Position numbers and translations under genes: made by a program. Positions 1 through 13,700 of a stretch of 46,909 nucleotides of DNA are shown here, piece by piece. The notes beneath the pieces were generated by a model that made no database searches, had not been told where the DNA came from, and worked only from the letters and a program-made list of their open reading frames with translations. The stretch comes from Penium margaritaceum (lineage: Eukaryota > Streptophyta > Zygnematophyceae > Desmidiales > Peniaceae). Where the stretch lies: positions 20,880 through 67,788 of the forward strand of contig SZWC01008629.1 in NCBI GenBank assembly GCA_023375785.1. The letters are read 5' to 3'. Every line of letters begins with the position of its first letter. Positions within the stretch are counted from its first letter, which is position 1.

Positions 1-2955
1 AAAAACCAAAGCCCGGTCATAGAAACCAAAGTCGGGTCACAGACTCGTAAGCCGGTCACACAAACCAAAGCCGGGTCATAGAAACCAAAGTCGGGTCACA
101 GAAAGCAAAGCCAGGTCACAGAAACCAAGCTGGGTCACAGAAAGCAAAGCCGGGTCACAGAAACCAGAGCCGGGTCACAGAAACCAAAGTCGGGTCACAA
201 TAACCAAAGCCGGGTCACAAAACCAAAGCCGGGTCATATAAACCAAAGCTCGTTCATAGAAACCAAAGCCGGGTCACATAAACCAAAGCCGGGTCACAGA
301 AACCAAATTTGGATCACAGAAACCAAAGCCGGGTCATAGAAATTAAAGTCGGGTCACAGAAACCAAAGCCGGGTCACAGAAAGCAAAGCCGGGTCACAAA
401 ACCCAAAGACGGGTCACATAAACGAAAGCCGGTTACAGAAACCAAAGTTGGGTCAGAGAAACCAAAGCCGGGTCACAAAAACGGAAGCCAGGTCACAAAA
501 ACCAAAGCCAGGTGACGGAAACCAAAGCCGGATAACAGAAACCAGAACCAGGTAACAAAAACCAAAGCCATGTCACATAAACCAAAGCCAATTCATAGAA
601 ACCATCGCCGAGTCACAGAAACGAAAGCTCACTCACAGAAACCAAAGTCGGGTCAGAGAAACCAAAGCAAGTCACACAATCCAATGCGGGGTCACTGAAA
701 CCAAAGCCGGGTCACATCAACCAAATCCGGGTCAAAGAAACTAAAAGCCGGGTCTTAGAAACCAAAGCCGGGTACCAGAAACCAAAGCCGGGTCACATAA
801 ACAAAAGCCGGGTCACATAAACCAAAGCCGGATCAGATGAACCAAAGCCGGGCCACAGAAACCAAAACCAGGTCACAGAAACAAAAACAGGGTTACATAA
901 ACCAAAGCCGGGTCGCATATACTAAAGCCGGGTCACAGAAACCAAAGCCAGGTCACAGACACCAAAGCCGGGTCACAGAAACCAAGGCCGAATCACAGAA
1001 ACCAAAGCCGGGTCACAGAAACCAAAGCCAGGTCACAGACACCAAAGCCGGGTCACAGAAACCAAGGCCGAATCACAGAAACCAAAGCCGGGTCACAGGA
1101 GCCAAAGCCGGGTCACTAAAATCATAGCCGGGTCACAGAAAGCCGGGTCACAGAAGCCAAAGCCGGGTCACAGAAACCAAAGTCGGGTCACAGAAACGAA
1201 AGCCGGGTCACAGGAACCAAAAACCGTCCCATAAAACTAAGCCGGGTCACAGAAACCAGAGCTGGGTCATAGCAACCAACGCCGAGTCACAGAAAGCAAA
1301 GCCGGGTCACAGAAACCAAAGCTGGGTCATAGAAACCAGAGCCGGGTCATAGAAACCAAAGCTGAGTCACTGAAACGAAAGCCGGGTAATGGAGACCAAA
1401 GACGGGTCACAGAAACCAAAGCCGAGTCAAAGAAACCAAAGCTGGGTAAACCAAAGCCGGTACACAGAATCTAAAGCTGGACCAAAGAAACCAAAGCCGG
1501 GTCACAAAAACCAAAGCTGGGTCACAAAAACCAAAGCCGGGTCACAAAACCAAAGCCAGGTCACAGAAACCAAGCCGGGTCATAGAGACCAAAGCTGGGT
1601 CACAGAAACCAAAGTTGGGTCACAGAAACCAAAGCCGGGTCACATAAACCAAAGCCGAGTCACACAAACCAAAGCCGGGTCACAGAAACCAAAGCCGGGT
1701 CACAGAAACCAAAGCCGGGTCACCGAAACCAAAGCCGGGTCACAGAAACCAAAGCCGGGTCACCGAAACCAAAGCCGGGTCACAGAAACCAAAGCCGGGT
1801 CACCGAAACCAAAGCCGGGTCACAGAAACCAAAGCCGGGTCACATAAACCAAAGCCGAGTCACAGAAACCAAAGCCGGGTCACAAAAACCAAAGCCGGCT
1901 CACAGAACCAAAGCTGGGTCATAGAAACCAAAGCCGATCAGAGAAACCAAAGCCGGGTCAGAGAAACCAAAGCCGGGTCACAGAAACCAAAGCCGGGTGA
2001 CAAAAACAAAATTTGGGTCACAGAAACAAAAGCCGGGTAACGGAAACCAAAGTCGGGACACAGACACCAAAGCCGGGTCACAGAAACCAAAGCCGGGTCA
2101 CAGAAACCAAAGCTGGGTCACAGAAATCAAAGTCGGGTCACAAAAACCAAAGCCAGGTCACAAAACCAAAGCCGGAACACAGAAACCAAAGCGGGGTACC
2201 ATAAACCAAAGCCGGTCACAGAAACAAAAGCTAGATCACAGAAACCAAAGCCGGGTCACAGAAACCGAAACCGGGTCACAAAAACCAAAGTCAGGTGACA
2301 GAAACGAAAGCCAGATCACAGAATCCAGAACCAGGTAACAAAAACCAAAGCCATGTCACAGAAAGCAAAGCCAATTCATAGAAACCAAAGCAGAGTCACA
2401 GAATCCAGATCCGGGTCACAACAAACCAAACCCAGGTCACACAAAACCAAACCTCGGTCACAGAAACCAAAGTCGGGTCAGAGAAACGTAAGCAAGGTCA
2501 CAGAATCCAATGCCGGGTCACTGAAACCAAAGACGGGTCAAAAAAACAAAATCCGGGTCACAGAAACTAAAAGCCGGGTCACAGAAACCAAAGCCAAGTC
2601 ACAGAAACCAAAGCCGGGTCATAGAAACCAAAGCCGGTCCACAGACACCAAAGCCGGGTCACAGAAACCAAAGCTGAGTCAAAGAAACCAAAGCCGGGCC
2701 AAAGAAACCAAAACCGGGTCATAGAAACCAAAACCGGGTCACATAAACCAAAGCCGGGTCACAGAAACTAAAGCCAGGTCACAGAAAGCGAATCCAGGTC
2801 ACAGACACCGAAACCGGGTCACAAAAACCAAAGCCGGGTCACAGAAACCAAAGCCGGGTCACGGCAACCAAAGCCGGGTCACAAAAACCAAAGCCGGGTC
2901 ACAGAAACCAAAGCCCGATCACACTAACCAAAGTCGGGTCACAGAAACCAAAGCC

Positions 2956-3418
2956 GGGTACAGAAACCACAGCCCGGTCACAGACACCAAAGCCAGGTCA
3001 CAGAAACCAAAGCCGGGTCACGGAAACCAGAGCCGGGTCACAGAAACCAAAGCCGGGTACAGAAACCACAGCCCGGTCACAGACACCAAAGCCAGGTCAC
3101 AGAAACCAAAGCCGGGTCACGGAAACCAGAGCCGGGTCACAGAAACCAAAGCCGGGTACAGAAACCACAGCCCGGTCACAGACACCAAAGCCAGGTCACA
3201 GAAACCAAAGCCGGGTCACGGAAACCAGAGCCGGGTCACAGAAACCAAAGCCGGGTACAGAAACCACAGCCCGGTCACAGACACCAAAGCCAGGTCACAG
3301 AAACCAAAGCCGGGTCACGGAAACCAGAGCCGGGTCACAGAAACCAAAGCCGGGTACAGAAACCACAGCCCGGTCACAGACACCAAAGCCAGGTCACAGA
3401 AACCAAAGCCGGGTCACA
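2956..3418. repeat. 99-bp higher-order repeat inside the satellite
   Basis: The variant GGGTACAGAAACCACAGCCC starts at 2956, 3055, 3154, 3253 and 3352, exactly 99 bp apart. Each higher-order unit is five monomers minus one base and is virtually identical to the next, so a five-monomer block was recently copied several times. The last copy diverges at about 3418. Confidence 0.93.
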
Positions 3419-5240
3419 GCAACCAAAGCCGGGTCACGGCAACCAAAGCCGGGTCACAAAAACCAAAGTTGGGTCAGAGAAACCAAAGCCGGGTCACAGA
3501 AACTAAAGCCGGGTCACAGAAACCAAAGCCCGATCACACTAACCAAAGTCGGGTCACAGAAACCAAAGGTGGGTCAAAGAAACCAAAGCCGAGTCACACA
3601 AATCCGGGTCACAGAAACCAAAGCCGGGTCACACAAATGAAAGACAGTCACAAAAAGCAAAGCCGGGTCACAGGAACCAAACCCGGGTCCAAGAAACCAA
3701 AGCCGGGTCACAGAAACCAAAGCCGGGTCACAGAAACCAACGCCGCGTCACAGAAACCGAATCCGGGTCACAGAAACCAAAGCCGGGTCACAGAAACCAA
3801 AGGCAACTCATAGAAAGTGAAGCCGTGTCACAGAAACGAAAGCCGGGTCATAGAAACCAAAGACAGGTTACAGAAACCAAAGCCGGGTCAAAGAAACCAA
3901 AGCTGGATAAACCAAAGCCGGATCACAGAAACCAAAGCTGGGCCACAGAAACAAAAGCCGGGTCAGAGAAACCAAAAGAGGGTCAGAGAAATCAAAGCCG
4001 GGTCACAAAAACCAAAGCAGGGTCACAAATACAAAAGCCGGGTCACAAAAACCAAAGTCGGGTCACAGCAACCAAAGCCCGGTCACAGAATCCAAAGCCG
4101 AGTCACAGGAAACAAAGCTGGGTCACAGAAAGGAAAGCCGGGTCACACAAACCAAAGCCGGGTCACAAAAACCAAAGCCAGGTCAGAGAAACGAAAGCCG
4201 GGTCATACAAACCAAAGCCGGTTCACAGAAACCAAATCCGGGTCACAGAAACCAATGTCGGAGCACATAAACCAAAGCCAAGTCACAGAAACCAACGCCG
4301 GGTCAGAAAAACCAAAGCCGGGTCACAAAAACAAAAGCCAGGTCATAGAAACCAAAGGCGGGTCACAGAAACCAAAGCCGGGTCACAGAAACCAAAGCCA
4401 GATCACAGAAACCAAAGCAGTGTCACAAAACCGAAGCCGGGTCAACAAACCAAAGCTGGAGCACAGAAACCAAAGCCCGGACATAGAAACCAAAGCCGGG
4501 TCACAGAAACCAAAGCCGGGTCACAGAATCAAAGCCGGATCACTAAACCAAAGCCGGATCACAGCAACCAAAGCCAGGTCACAGGACCAAAGCCGGGTCA
4601 CAGAAACCAAAGCCAGGTCACAGAAACCAAAGCGGGGTCAGAGAAACCAGAGCCGGGTCACAATAACCAAAGCCGGGTCACAGAAACCAAAGCCAGGTCA
4701 CAGAAACCAAAGCGGGGTCAGAGAAACCAGAGCCGGGTCACAATAACCAAAGCCGGCACACAGAAACAAAACCCAGGTCAAAGAAACCATAGCCGGGTCA
4801 CAGAAACCAAAGCCGGGTCACAGAAACCAGAGCCAGGTCACATAAACCAAAGCCGGGTCACAGAAACCAAAGCCGGGTCACACAAACCATAGCCGGGTCA
4901 GAGAAACCAAAGCCAGGTCACAGAAACCAAAGCCAGGTCACACAAACCAGAGCCGGGTCACAGAACCCAAAAACGGATCACAGAAACCAAAGACGGGTCA
5001 TCGAAAGCAAAGCCGGGTTACAGCAACCAAAGTCGGGTTACAGAAACAAATGCCGGGTCAAAGAAACCAAAGCTGGGTCACAGAAACCAATGCCGCATCA
5101 CAAAAACCAAAGCCGGGTCACATAAACCCAACCGGGTCACAGAAACCAAAGCCGGGTCACAAAAACCAAAACCGGGTCACAGAAATCAAAGCCGGGTCAC
5201 AGAACCAAAGATGGGTCACAGAAACCAAAGCCACGCCACA

Positions 5241-5490
5241 CAAACCAAAGCCGGGTCACAGAAACCAAAGCCGGGTCATAGAAACCAAAGCTCGGTCACA
5301 GAAACCAAAGCCAAGTCACAAAAACCAAAGCCGGGTCACACAAGTGAAAGCCGGGTCATACAAACCAAAGCCGGGTCACAGAAACCAAAGCCGGGTCATA
5401 GAAACCAAAGCTCGGTCACAGAAACCAAAGCCAAGTCACAAAAACCAAAGCCGGGTCACACAAGTGAAAGCCGGGTCATACAAACCAAAG
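5241..5490. repeat. 120-bp six-monomer duplication in the satellite
   Basis: Positions 5241-5360 and 5361-5480 read the same, including the unusual monomer with CAAGTGAAAG; identity is lost at about 5495. This is a six-monomer segmental duplication. Confidence 0.9.
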
Positions 5491-7020
5491 CCGGGTTACA
5501 GAAATCATCGCCGGGTCACAGAAAGCCGGGTTACAGAAGCCAAAGTCGGGTCAGAGAAACCAAAGCCGGGTCACAGAATCCAAAGCCGGGTCACAGGAAC
5601 AAAAAACGGTCCATTTAACCAAAGCCGGGTCACAGAAACCAAAACCGGGTCACAAAAACCAACCCCGAGTCGCCGAAAGCAAACCCAGGTCAAAGAAACC
5701 AAAGCCAGGTCAGAGAAACCAAAGCCGGATCACAGAAACAAAAGCCAGGTCATAGAAACCACAGAGGGGTCACAGAAACGAAAGCCAGCTCAAAGAAACC
5801 AAAGCTGGGTAAACCAAAGCCGGTACACGGAAACCAAAGCTGGGCCAAAGAAACCAAAGCTGGGTCAGATAAACCAAAGCAGGGTCAAAGAAACCAAAGA
5901 CAGGTCACAAAAACCAAAGCCGGGTCACAGAAACCTCAGCAGGGTCAGAGAAACCAAAGCCGGGTGACAGAAACCGATGCCGGGTCACAAAAACCAAAGC
6001 TGGGTCACAAAACCAAAGCCGGGTCACAGAAACCAAAGCCGGGTTACAGAAACCAAAGCCGGGTAAGAGATACGAAAGCCGGGTCAACAAAACTAAAGCC
6101 AGGTCAGAGACACCAAAGCCGGGTCACAGAAACCAAAGCTGGGTCACAAATACCAAAGCCGGGTGAGAAAAACCAAAGCCGGGTCACAGAAACTAAAGCC
6201 CGGTCACAACAACCAAACCCGGGTCACAGAAACCAAAACCCTGTCACAGAAACCGAAGCCGGGTCATAGAAACCAAAACCGAGTCACGGAAACCAAAGCT
6301 GGGTCACAGAAACCAAAGCCGGGTCACAGAAACCAAAGCCCGGTTACAGAAACCAAATTTGGGTCACAGAAACCAAAGCCAAGTTAGAGAAAGAAAACCC
6401 GGGTCACAGGGACCAAATCTGGGTCACAGAAACCAAAGCCGGATCACAGAAACCAAAGCCGACCACAGAAACCAAAGCCGGGTTACAGAAACCAAAGCCG
6501 GGTCACATAAACCAAAGCCAGGTCACAAAAACCAAAGCCAGGTGACGGAAACAAAAACCGGATCACAGAAACCAGAACCAGGTCATAAAAACCAAAGCCA
6601 TGTGACATAAACCAAAGCCAAGTCACAGAAACCAAAGTGGAGTTACAGAATCCAGAGCTGGGTCATATTAAACCAAAGCCAGTTCACACAAACCAAAGCC
6701 GGGTCAGAGAAACCAAAGCCGGGTCAGAGAAACCTAAGCCGGGTCACAGAATCCAAAGCCGGGTCACTGAAACCAAAGCCGGGTCACATAAACCAAAGCC
6801 GGGTCATAGAAACTAAAAGCCGGGTCTTAGAAACCAAATCTCGGTCATAGAAACCAAAGCCAAGTCACATAAACCAAAGCCGGGTCACAGAAACCAAAGC
6901 CGGTCCACAGACACCAAAGCCGGGTCACACAAAGCAAAGCCGGGTCATAGAAACCAAAGCCGGGTCACAATTAGCAAAGCTCGGTCACAAAAACCAAAGC
7001 CGGGTCACACAAACCAAAGT

Positions 7021-7320
7021 CCGGTCACAGACACCAAATCCGGGTCACAAAAACCAAAGCCGGGTCGCAGAAACCAAAGCCAGGTCACAGATACCAAAGC
7101 CGGGTCACAAAAACCAAAGCCGTGTCACAGAAACCAAAGCCAGGTCACAGAAACCAAAGCCGGGTCACAGAACCCAAAGCCGGGTCACAGAAACCAAAGC
7201 CCGGTCACAGACACCAAATCCGGGTCACAAAAACCAAAGCCGGGTCGCAGAAACCAAAGCCAGGTCACAGATACCAAAGCCGGGTCACAAAAACCAAAGC
7301 CGTGTCACAGAAACCAAAGC
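7021..7320. repeat. 120-bp block repeated at 180-bp spacing
   Basis: Positions 7021-7140 and 7201-7320 are identical, with three ordinary monomers between them. This fits a nine-monomer (180-bp) duplication that has begun to diverge. Confidence 0.88.
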
Positions 7321-10300
7321 CAGGTCAAAGAAACCAAAGCCAAGTCACACAAACCAAAGCCGGGTCACAGAAACCAAAGCCGGGTCACAGAAACCAAAGC
7401 CGGGTCATAGAAACCAAAGCCTGGTCACATAAATCAAAGCCGGGTCACCAAAACCAAAGCCGGGTCACAGAAACCGAAGCCGGATAACACTTACCAAAGC
7501 TGGACCAAAGTAACCAAAGCCGGGTCACAAAAACTAACGCCGGGTCACAAAAACCAAAGCCGGGTCACAAAAATCAAAGCGGGGTCACAGAGACCAAAGC
7601 CGTGTTATTGAAACCAAAGCCGGGTCACAGAAAACAAAGCCGGGTCACAGAAAGCAAAGCCGGGTCACACCAACCAAAGCCGGGTCGCAGAAACCAAAGC
7701 TAGGTCAGAAAAACAAAAGCCGGGTCACAGAAACCAAAGCCGGGTCACAGAAACCAAAGCCGGGTCACAGAAACCAAAGCCGGTCACAGAAACCAAAGCC
7801 GGGTCACAGAAACCAAAGCCGGGTCACATAAACCAAAGCCGGGTCACAAAAACCAAAGCCAAGAGACAGAAACCAAAACTAGATCACAGAAACCAGAACC
7901 AGGTCACAAAAACCAAAGCCATGTCACAAAAACCAAAGCAAAGTCACACAAACCAAAGCCGAGTCATAGAATCCAGAGCCGGGTCACAGAAATCAAAGTT
8001 GTGTCGCAGAAACCAAAGCTAGGCCAGAGAAACAAAAGCCGGGTCACAGAAACCAAAGCCGGGTCACAGCAACCAAAGCCGGTTACAAAAACCAAAGCCG
8101 GGTCACAAAAACTAAAGCCGGGTCACATAAACCAAAGCTGGGGCACAAAATCCAAAGCCTGGTGATAGAAACCAAAACCAGATCACAGATACCAGAACCA
8201 GGTCACAAAAACCAAAGCCATGTCACAAAAACCAAAGCCAAGTCAAAGAAACCAAAGCCGAGTCACAGAATCCAGAGACGGGTCACAGCAAACCAAACTT
8301 AGGTCACAGAAACCAAGCCGGGTCACAGAAACCAAAGCCGGGTCAGAGAAACCAAAGCGGGGTCACAGAATCCAAAGCCGGGTCACTGAAACCAAAGACG
8401 GGTCACAGAAACCAAAGCCGGGTCATAGAAACTAAGAGCCGGGTCTTAGAAACTAAATCTGGGTCACAGAAACCAAAGCCAAGTCACAAAAACCAAAGCC
8501 GGGTCATAGAAACCAAAGCCGGTCCACAGACACCAAAGCCGGGTCACAGAAACCAAAGCCGGGTCACAGAAACCAAAGCTTGGTCACAGATACCAAAGCC
8601 GGGCAACTGAAACTAAAGCCCGGTCACAGACAGCAAAGCCCGGTCACATAAACCAAAGCTGGGTCATAGAAACCAAAGCCAGGTCACAGATACCAAAGCC
8701 AGGTCACAAAAACCAAGGCCGGGTCATAGACACCAAAGCCGGGTCACAGAAACCAAAGCCGGGTCACAGAAACCAAAGTGGGGACACAGAAACCAAAGCC
8801 AGGTCACAAAAACCAAAGCCGGGTCACATAAACCAAAGCCAAGTCACAGAAACCAAAGCCGGGTCCCAAAATCAAAGCCGGGTTACACAAACCAAAGCCT
8901 GGCCACAAAAACCAAAGCCGTGTCACAGAAACCAAAGCCGAGTCACAAAAACCGAAGCCGGATCACAGTTACCAAAGCTGGGTCACAGTAACCAAAGCCG
9001 GGTCACTGAAACTAAAGCCGGGACACAATAACCAAAGCCGGGTCACAAAAATCAAAGCCGGGTCACAGAGACCAAAGCCGGGTCATTGAAACCAAAGCCA
9101 GGTCACAGAAACCAAAGCCAGGCCACAGCAATTAAAGCCGGGTCAGAGAAACCAAAGCTGGGTCACAGAAACAAAAGCCGAGTCACAGAAAACAAAGCCG
9201 GGTTACACAAAGCAAAGCCGGGTCACACAAACCGAAGCCGGGTTGCAGAAACAAAAGCCAGGTCAGAGAAACAAAAGCCGCGTTACAGAAACCAAAGCCG
9301 AGTTACAGAAACCAAAGCCGGGTCACAGAAACCAAAGTCGGGTCACAGAAACCAAAGCCGGGTCACAGGAACCAAAGCCAAGTCACAGAAACCAAAGCCG
9401 GGTCACAGAAACCAAAGCAGGATCATAGAAAGCGAAGCCGGGTCACAGAAACCAAAGCCAGGTCACACAAGACAAAGCCGGGTCAACGAACCAAAGCCGG
9501 AGCAGAGAAACCAAAGCCCGGTCATAGAAACCAAAGCCGGGCCACAGAAACCAAAGCCGGGTCACAGAATCCAAAGCCAGATCACAGAAACCAAAGCCGG
9601 GTCACAGAAACCAAAGCCAGCTCAGAGAAACCAAAGCCAAGTCACAGAAACCAAAGCTGGGTCACAGAAACCAAAGCAGGGTCACAGCAAAAAAATCCGG
9701 GCCACAGGAACCAAAGCCTGGTCACAAAAACTAAAGCCGAGTCACAGAAACCAAAGCCGGGTCACATAAACCAAAGCCGGGTCAAAAAGACCAAAGCCAT
9801 GTCACTGAAACCAAAGCCACATCACAGAAACCAAAGCCGAGTCACAGAATCCATAGCCGGGTCACAGGAAACCAAAGCTAGTTCACAGAAACCAAAGCCG
9901 GGTAACAGAAATCAAAGCCGGGTCACCGAAACCAAAGTCGGGTCACAGAATCCAAAGCCGGGTCACTGAAACCAAAGCCGGGTCACAGACACCAAAGCCG
10001 GGTCACCGAAACCAAAGCCCAGTCACAGAAACCGAAGCCAGATCACACTTACCAAAGCTGGGTCATAGTAACCAAAGCCGGGTCACAAAAACTAAAGCCG
10101 GGTCACAAAAACCAAAGCCAGGTCATAGAAATCAAAGCCGGGTGACAGAGACCAAAATCGGGTCACACAAACCAAAGCCGGGTCACAAAAACAAAGCCGG
10201 GTCACAGAAAGCAAAGCCGGGTCACACAAACCAAAGCCAGGTGGAAGAAACCAAAGCCAGGTCAGAGAAACAAAAGCCGCGTCACACAAACCAAAGCCGG

Positions 10301-10360
10301 GTCACAAAAACCAAAGCCGGTCACAGAAACCAAAGCCGGGTCACAGACACCAAAGCCGGG

Positions 10361-10880
10361 TCACAGAAACCAAAGCCAGGTCACAGAAACCAAAGCCGGG
10401 TCAGAGAAACCAAAGTCGGGTCATAGAAACCAAAGTCGGGTCACAGACACCAAAGCCGGGTCACAGAAACCAAAGCTGGGTCACAGAAACCAAAGCCAAG
10501 TCACAGAAACCAAAGGTGGGTCACAAAAACAAAAACTGGTCGACAGACACCAAAGCCGGGTCACACAAACCAAAGCCGGGTCATAGAAACCAAAGCCTGG
10601 TCACAGATACCAAAGCCGGGTCACAGAAACCAAAGCCAGGTCACAGAAACCAAAGCCGGGTCAGAGAAACCAAAGTCGGGTCATAGAAACCAAAGTCGGG
10701 TCACAGACACCAAAGCCGGGTCACAGAAACCAAAGCTGGGTCACAGAAACCAAAGCCAAGTCACAGAAACCAAAGGTGGGTCACAAAAACAAAAACTGGT
10801 CGACAGACACCAAAGCCGGGTCACACAAACCAAAGCCGGGTCATAGAAACCAAAGCCTGGTCACAGATACCAAAGCCGGG
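10361..10880. repeat. 260-bp thirteen-monomer tandem duplication
   Basis: Positions 10361-10620 and 10621-10880 match base for base, including a rare monomer with AAAAACTGGTCGACAGACAC. A thirteen-monomer segment was duplicated in tandem recently. Confidence 0.92.
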
Positions 10881-12938
10881 TCACAGAAACCAAAGCCGGG
10901 TCACAAAATCCAAAGCCGGATCACAAAAACCAAGCCGGGTCACACCAACCAAAGCCAGGTCACAGAACCAAAGCCGGTTCACAGAAACCAAAGACAAGTC
11001 ACAGAAACCAAAGCGGGATCACAGAAACCAAAGCTGGGTCACAGAAACCAAAGCCGGGTCACAGAAACCAAAGCCGGGACACAAAAACCAAAGCCGGGTC
11101 ACAAAACCAACCGGATCATACAAACCAAAGCCGGGTAAGAGAAACGAAAGCTGTGTCAGAGAAACCAAAGCCGGGTCAGAGAAACCAAAGCCGGGTCACA
11201 GAAACCAAGTTTGGGTCACACAAACCAGAGCCGGAGCACAGAAACCAAAGCCGTATCACAGAAACCAGAGCCGGGTCACAGAAACCAAAGCCGCGTCACA
11301 AAAACCAAAGCCGGATCATAGAAACCATAGCAGGGTCACAGAAACCAAAGCTGGGTCACAGAAACCAGAGTCGGGTAACAGAAACCAGAGCCGGGTCACA
11401 AAAACAAAAGCCGGGTCACAGAAACCAAAGCCGGGTCAGAGAAACCAAAGCTGGGTCACAGAAATCAAGGCTTGGTCACAGAAACCAAAGCCGGGTCACA
11501 GAAACCAAAGCCGGGTCACAGAAACCAAAGCCGGGTCACAAAAACCAAAGCCGATCACAGAAACCAAAGCTAGGTCAAAGAAACCAAAACCGAGTGCCAG
11601 AAACCAAAGCTGGGTCAAAGAAACCAAAACCGTATCAGAGAAACCAGAACCAGGTCACAACAACCAAAGCCATGTCACATAAACCAAAGCCAAGTCATAG
11701 AAACCAAAGCCGCGTCACAGAATCCAGAGCCGGATCACAGCAAACCAAAGCCAGGTCACATAAACCAAAGCCGGGTCAGAGAAAGCAAAGCCGGGTCACA
11801 GAATCCAATGCCGGGTCACTGAAACCAAGGCCGGGTCATAGAAACCAAAGCCGGGTCACAGAGACTAAAAGCCGGGTCGTAGTAACCAAAGCCGGGTCAC
11901 AGAAACAAAAGCCAAGTCACGGAAACCAAAGCCCGGTCACAGAAACCAAAGCTGGGTCATGGAAACCAAAGGCAGCTCACAGATACCAAAGCCGGGTCAC
12001 AGAAACCAAAGCCGGGTCACAGACAGCAAAGCGGGGTCAGAGAAGCCAAAGCAAGGTCACAGAAACCATAGCCAGGTCACAAAAACCAAAGCTGGGTCAC
12101 AAAAACCAAAGCCGGGTCACATAAACCAGAGCCGGGTCACAGAAACCAAAGCAAGGTCACAGAAACCCAAGCCGGGTTACAGAAACCAAAGCCGGGTCAC
12201 AGACACCAAAGCCAGGTCACAGAAACCAAAGCCGGGTCATAGAAACCAAAGCCGGGTCACAGAAACCAAAGCCAGGTCACAGAAACCAAAGCCAGGTCAC
12301 ATAAACCTAAGCCAAGTCACAAAAACCAACAGGGTCCCAGAAACCAAAGCCAGGTCACAGAAACCAAAACCTTGCCACAAAAACCAAAAGCGGGTGACAA
12401 AAACCAAAGTCAGGTCACAGAAACCAAAGCCGGGTCACAGCAACCAAAGCCGGGTCACAGAAACCAAAGCCGAGACACATAGAACAAAGCCGGGTCAAAG
12501 AAATCAAAGCAGGGTCACACAAACCAAAGCCGGGTCACAAAAACCAAAACCAGGTCAGAGAAACAAAAGCCAGGTCACAGAAACCAAAGCCGGTTCACAG
12601 AAACCAAAGCCGGGTCACAGAAACCAAAGCCGGGTCACATAAACGAAAGCCGGGGCACGAAAACCAAAGCGGGATCACAGAAACCAAAGCCGGGTCACAG
12701 AAACCAAAGCCGGTTCACAGAAACCAAAGCCGGGTTACACAAACCAAAGCCCGCTCACAGAAACCGATTCCGGGTCACAGAAACCTAAGCCGGTCACAGA
12801 AACAAAAGACGGGGCACAAAAGCCAAAGCTGGGTCACAGAAACCAAAGCCGGGTCCCAAAAACAAAAGCCGGGTCACAGAAACCAAAGCCGGGTCATAGA
12901 ACCCAACGCCGGGTCACAGAAACCAAAGCCGGGTCACA

Positions 12939-13206
12939 NNNNNNNNNNNNNNNNNNNNNNNNNNNNNNNNNNNNNNNNNNNNNNNNNNNNNNNNNNNNNN
13001 NNNNNNNNNNNNNNNNNNNNNNNNNNNNNNNNNNNNNNNNNNNNNNNNNNNNNNNNNNNNNNNNNNNNNNNNNNNNNNNNNNNNNNNNNNNNNNNNNNNN
13101 NNNNNNNNNNNNNNNNNNNNNNNNNNNNNNNNNNNNNNNNNNNNNNNNNNNNNNNNNNNNNNNNNNNNNNNNNNNNNNNNNNNNNNNNNNNNNNNNNNNN
13201 NNNNNN
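12939..13206. other. Assembly gap (268 N) inside the satellite
   Basis: This is a run of N bases with satellite monomers on both sides. The true length of the array here is unknown. Confidence 0.99.
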
Positions 13207-13700
13207 TCACAGAAACCAAAGCCGGGTCACAAAACCAAAGCCGGGTCAGCAAACCAAAGCCGGAGCACAAAAACCAAAGCCCGGTCATAGAAACCAAAGC
13301 CGGGTCACACAAGCCAAACCCGGGTCACAGAATCCAAAGCCGGATCACAGAAACCAAAGCCGGGTCATAAAAACCAAAGCCAGGTCACAAAACCAAGGCC
13401 AGGTCACAGAAACCAAAGCTAGGTCACAGAAACCAGAGCGGGGTCACAGAAACCAAAGCCGGGTCACAGTAACCAAAGCCGGCTCACTGAAAAAAAAGCC
13501 AGGTCAAAGAAACCAAAGCCGGGTCACAGAAACCAAAGGCGGGTCACAAAAAAAAGAGCCGGGTCACAGAAACCAAAGCCAGGTCACAGAAACCAAAGCC
13601 GGGTCACAGAAACCAAAACTGGGTCAGAAACCAAAGCCAGGTCACAGAAACCAAAGCGGGGTCACAGAAACCAAAGCCGGGTCACAGAAACCAAAGCCGG

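Noticed and set aside
309..12642. Long + strand ORFs (up to 355 codons) with a repeating peptide such as KPKPGHRNQSRVTETKAGSQ
   Set aside because: They are reading-frame by-products of the 20-bp satellite, which lacks stops in all + frames. Overlapping frames encode the same peptide, with no start context or conserved ends.
12914..13312. - strand ORF spanning the N gap
   Set aside because: Two-thirds of it is N and the rest is satellite.
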